Shown: one piece after another, positions 60,459-64,000 of the stretch
Layout: each line of letters opens with the position of its first letter
How positions within the stretch are numbered: position 1 is the first letter of the stretch
Assembly: GCF_036426115.1 (NCBI RefSeq)
Contig: NC_088599.1
Location: 9,632,001 to 9,696,000 of the forward strand
Direction: 5' to 3'
DNA from: Kwoniella botswanensis
Lineage: Eukaryota > Basidiomycota > Tremellomycetes > Tremellales > Cryptococcaceae
Length of the DNA stretch: 64,000 nucleotides
The notes under the pieces: generated by a model
Seen by the model: only the letters and a program-made list of their open reading frames with translations
What the model was told of the DNA's origin: nothing
The model's database searches: none
Position numbers and translations under genes: made by a program

Positions 60459-60775
60459 TTTGTTTTGTAGATTATAAATTGTGAATTGTGAATCGTGTCT
60501 GTTTCTGGAGAACATATCAGTGCGTGATGAAACGTAGAGAAAGAACAGAAGTACCGTTTATCGTCTTCACTTATGATGCACAACGTTGCCTCTTATCCAC
60601 ACCCAGGACTATAGATATATGCAATGCTCGCGGAACGGTCGAGCAGGACTGGACGTACGACGCTTTATCGAACTATATTTCTATTAAATCTCAGCATGCA
60701 CCGTAAATGATGTATGGGCAACAAGCAACGTACTTCGTCTCCGATGGATCATTAGTAGTCAGTTGTCTCAGGTAA

Positions 60776-60797
60776 ATCCAACTTTATTTACTGAAAA
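60776..60797 (+). promoter_or_regulatory. shared upstream motif, copy 3
   Basis: Core TCCAACTTTATTT followed by ACTGAAAA. It starts 81 bp before the TATA box at 60857, the same placement as copy 2 upstream of the 49642 gene. Confidence 0.55.
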
Positions 60798-60856
60798 ACT
60801 ACTGTACATATCGTCTATATCGGGTGGCCAGTACTCCTCATGAGGGAATAAAAAGG

Positions 60857-60864
60857 TATATAAA
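60857..60864 (+). promoter_or_regulatory. TATA box of 60999 gene
   Basis: TATATAAA about 142 bp before the ATG at 60999. Confidence 0.55.
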
Positions 60865-60998
60865 CCTCGTCCTATATCGATAAATTATCTATACAATCAT
60901 CTTTCTTTCTTCTTAGCCCAGATCCACCACCCGGTACTCGCCACTCATAGAAGTTATACCACCGCACCACACCGCCGCACACTCCAAACATTGTCACA

Positions 60999-61436
60999 AT
61001 GACCCGACCGACCACCGCCACCGCCACTACCACCACCGGGTACACCAAATCCCCTCAAGCGTCCAAACTCGATATGGATATCTACCATTCCCACAACCCC
61101 GACACTCAGTTCACAGTCTATCGAGATATCCCATCTTTGTTCACTTATCGAAAGGTCATTCAAGAGATCAAACAAGCAAGGTCACCTTCTGAGATTATCG
61201 AAGGTAAACGAACCAGACGAAAATACAAGTTGGTAATTGCCCAACTCAAGAAGAGAAAGAATGTTATCAGGTATATGATGAGTGATGATGGTGTTTTATA
61301 TAAGAGATTGAATTTTGTAGAAATCGTTAAAGATTTTGTGTTTGGTCGTGATAACACCCACTTTCCTTCCCATGATAGATATGCAGGACGAAGGAACATG
61401 AAAAGAGGATTTTCACTCGGAATTGATTTGTATTGA
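60999..61436 (+). CDS. small basic hypothetical protein
   Basis: 145-residue single-exon ORF starting MTRPTTATATTTTGYTKSPQ. The middle is strongly basic and helical (YRKVIQEIKQARSPSEIIEG, then KRTRRKYKLVIAQLKKRKNV). The end is RRNMKRGFSLGIDLY. No domain was recognised; no signal peptide. Its promoter is TATA-containing and shares a motif with the gene at 49642, suggesting co-regulation and supporting that it is a real gene. Confidence 0.55.
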   Translation: MTRPTTATATTTTGYTKSPQASKLDMDIYHSHNPDTQFTVYRDIPSLFTYRKVIQEIKQARSPSEIIEGKRTRRKYKLVIAQLKKRKNVIRYMMSDDGVLYKRLNFVEIVKDFVFGRDNTHFPSHDRYAGRRNMKRGFSLGIDLY

Positions 61437-61620
61437 ACCTTCATTCGAGAACCAAATAAAGACCGAGACATCTCGATGGAAAGAGAATAAATGAAGATTG
61501 AAGATATATTTTGATATGAATGAACATGTTTGATTGTCATATATCACGTTGCAATATCCACAGACAGCAGATTGTTATGTTACATACATGACCAGATGAC
61601 GATAAAATCATCTTATGATC

Positions 61621-63701
61621 TTACGAGAAATACTGAACTTCTACTCCAACACTTCTTATAGGTCTCTGTCTACTCGCTAAATCAGATACTATACCGACCG
61701 AAACTAGGCATTTCCGTATACGTGCTTCGTAGAGGAGAGCGATTGACTGAGAAAGACATGACACTTTGTCAGCTAGCATGATCATAATTATGCATTCCCA
61801 TGTATGCCGAGACGAGAGGTAGATCATATCGGTCCAGGATGACTTCACTCACCCAGTTCCCAGACAATCTGGCTTTCAATACACCATCTCTATCATCTAT
61901 AGCCTCGGCTTCATCCGCACTTGTCAAGTCTGCTTGGTCATTGACCGCTCTTGTCCTGATCTCAGTGACGTTCAATGGTCCATCCTGTATTGTCTCGATC
62001 GTTTGTTCCGCAGGCCTTAAAGAAGCTTCACGCCAGCTTTCAAATTGACTTTTCCTTTCTTCATCCGCCTTCGTTGGCATCTCACTAACAAGTTCTCCAT
62101 CTTGTCGGATAGATTTAGAACTAAAAGGGGAAGAAGCAGAAGACTGCTGAGTGATATCCCTCTTACCCCTTCTTCGGCCAATCCACCATTCGCCACCAAT
62201 AGCCAAATCACTCTCGTATGAGTAGACATTAACGCCAAACCGTGTCGATAATGCTACAGTGGGAGAAACTTGAGCAGAATATGCGGATGACAAGAAGCCA
62301 ATGAGCGGGTTGTAGAGAAGTGTCAGGGTTGTTGGGGGTGAGGCGGGTGGACCGTTGGGCGATTGTGGGATCGTGGTAAATCGAAGACCAGTTGAAACTA
62401 TGCATTATATCAGTATGAGACTGACAGAAAGACGTAAAAGAAGGAAGTGAGAGTAACTGGAGGAAATGTGAATGGTATAAGAGCCAGTGCGAAACGATCA
62501 ACTCACTTCCAAAACTCCTTTGTTTAGCTGAAAAGTAAACTTCCCCTCCAGCGGAGAACCTCCCTTTAAGACCACCTTCCATCATCTCCTCTTCGTCTAT
62601 CCTCTTGCCATCCTGTTCGGTCTCCTTCTTCACTACAGTGATTACCCCTCCAGTGGGGGTGGACTGGTTATATATGAGGTTTTTGATATCTGCTGATTGC
62701 CAGCCGAAATTGTATAGACCTCTGATACCGAACATTCCATCTTGAGCCGAATAGGTATATTCACCAGAGTATCGTCCTGTATCATGTTGTAATGATAGTA
62801 GTATATTACCCGGAGGAGGTGGTTGAGAGGGTGGAACGGATGGTTCGGAAGGTTGACGGGAGTGTGAAGGAGGGGTGTTGGGTGATGCGGGTCGAGTAGC
62901 AGCTGGAGAAGCGGGTTGGGAGAGGAATGCCAAGTGTGCTTGAAGGGTCGGTGTGAGTCTGGTAGTGGCCAGACCGGATAGGTGAAGTGATGGTAGATGA
63001 AGTCGAGAGTATAATAGGTAATCTATGAATTCATCTCACTTCAGTAGTCAATCTAGACAGCGAGCATTATGTATATACACGACTGACCTCTCCCTTCTAT
63101 CCTCTTACCTGCTAACCATACTTCATCTTTAGCTAATGGTCTTTTAGGCGGCGGGAACACCTGGAACCTTTCTACGACATCCTTGAACCTGATACTACGC
63201 GAGGGACCGATCTGCACGAGAGAGCCAATGGGTAAACGATTAAACACATTGTATACGGAGAATGATGCGTACCTGTTCCAAAGGCTCCGACGTGGTGATA
63301 TACTGTATACTTCCATTCAGCTGAGGTAACGCATCTAAAGCGTATGAGTTAAAGAAGATGGGTGTAGGGGCATTGGCAAGTTGGAGAATGAGTGATTGGG
63401 GGACTTGGAAGTCGCTGCGAGTAAAGGGTCAGATGGTTCCTTCGAAGGCGCATAAGCTAGCGACCTACAGTAGAGCTTGATATTTCTAGCATCAGCTCAC
63501 GACCGTTCTTGGAGTAGAGAATAGGCCGCACTCACAGCTTGATGACCTGGTTATGGAGCTATATAAATTATCCTCATTCCAACCTATCGCATTATAGTAA
63601 TTCCGAAGGATCTATGGTATGGATTTTCAACGTAAACAACCCCACCCGACTGCGAGCTACCCTGCCGCAAGGTGACTCACAAAGTTGGAGAAGCCTATCA
63701 T
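61621..63701 (-). CDS. MDM10: Mdm10, beta-barrel subunit of ERMES / SAM complex
   Basis: A mitochondrial outer-membrane beta-barrel that joins ER-mitochondria contact (ERMES) and barrel assembly (SAM). Exon 1 (63681-63701) is 21 nt, encoding MIGFSNF. Exon 2 (63536-63611) gives [20 protein letters not shown] then TRSS, the diagnostic Mdm10 N-terminus. A 7-nt micro-exon (63469-63475) then restores SSLLDF with exon 4. Next are [52 protein letters not shown], and [16 protein letters not shown], followed by a Ser/Pro-rich loop. Later parts are [30 protein letters not shown], and [20 protein letters not shown]. The C-terminal strand ends in [11 protein letters not shown], a plausible beta-signal. 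A charged insertion lies between late strands. Confidence 0.9.
63469..63475 (-). other. 7-nt micro-exon of MDM10
   Basis: CTCTACT between a 60-nt and a 54-nt intron (both GT..AG, with CTGAT and CTGAC branch-like sites). It is needed to give the conserved SSLLDF. Skipping it would shift the frame. Confidence 0.65.
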
Positions 63702-64000
63702 GGCTGTTCATGATATGCTTGTTGGGTCTATTCCTGCTGGCAGATGTGCTATACAATGTCGTATTGGCAAATCACATACATAGAGAAGTGTTTGAGGGTT
63801 GAGAGTATGAACATTGCGAAAACCGTAGTCAGGTACTGAAATCGTCAAGTGGAGGTCGACCACTTCTTCATGACTTCCAGATGATAATGTACAGAGAAGG
63901 ATGGCAGCTCTAAGCATTCTATATGCATATAGGATCGAGCTCGTACAGCTCTTTTTGGTTGACATTCGACTAAAAATGTCTAGATTATACAATGATATGG
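63702..64000. other. window edge, MDM10 upstream region
   Basis: About 300 bp upstream of MDM10. An antisense-like ORF (63708-63992, minus) has no recognisable product and overlaps the probable 5' UTR. No other gene is supported. Confidence 0.4.

Larger units (their letters stand above)
60459..60998. promoter_or_regulatory. divergent promoter with shared motif and TATA box
   Basis: About 540 bp. It contains a third copy of the TCCAACTTTATTT motif (60776-60797) and a TATA box (60857-60864) serving the gene at 60999. Confidence 0.5.

Noticed and set aside
63708-63992. Minus-strand ORF of 94 codons at the right edge
   Set aside because: It lies upstream of the clear MDM10 start, has no recognisable product and no splice link to it.

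Overview
The window is nuclear DNA of a basidiomycete yeast, most probably a tremellomycete of the Cryptococcus/Kwoniella type. The case rests on about 32 densely packed protein genes on both strands. They are broken by many 45-80 nt introns with GTRNGT donors, CTRAY-like branch sites and YAG acceptors. Conserved genes such as SEC61 beta, RFC3, ATG9, MDM10 and PUS1 have fungal-type sequences. I saw no rRNA, no convincing tRNA, no CRISPR array and no transposon or virus-like element.

Layout. 0-3.5 kb: an unresolved gene and a tandem pair of cupin proteins. 3.9-9.4 kb: a U1A/U2B''-type spliceosomal protein, a VWA-domain protein and an orphan gene. 10-16.4 kb: four tandem copies of an unrecognised, fast-diverging protein family; the first and last copies share a reading-frame break at the same place. 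16.6-24.9 kb: SEC61 beta, a family-16 methyltransferase, and a MYST acetyltransferase head-to-head with a SRAP/HMCES DNA-damage protein that carries a PIP box. 25-28.2 kb: a long intergenic region and a secreted chitin deacetylase. 29-40.4 kb: an F-box protein, RFC3, an acidic orphan, a CENP-E-like kinesin-7 and a small twin-CX9C mitochondrial protein. 41-46 kb: an orphan and a CLIP-170/Bik1 homologue. 46.6-50.6 kb: three lineage-specific genes. 51-58.5 kb: ATG9, PUS1 and a CoA-binding-domain protein. 58.7-61.4 kb: three small orphan genes, one with two PP1-docking motifs. 61.6-63.7 kb: MDM10 of the ERMES complex, with a 7-nt micro-exon.

Most neighbours are unrelated housekeeping genes. Groupings that may matter are the four-copy family, the cupin pair, the kinesin-7/CLIP-170 neighbourhood (partners at microtubule plus ends in yeast), the genome-maintenance genes (SRAP, RFC3), and two distant small genes that share an upstream motif placed about 80 bp before their TATA boxes. 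All gene models were spliced by eye; exon edges are stated where a donor, an acceptor and the phase agree.
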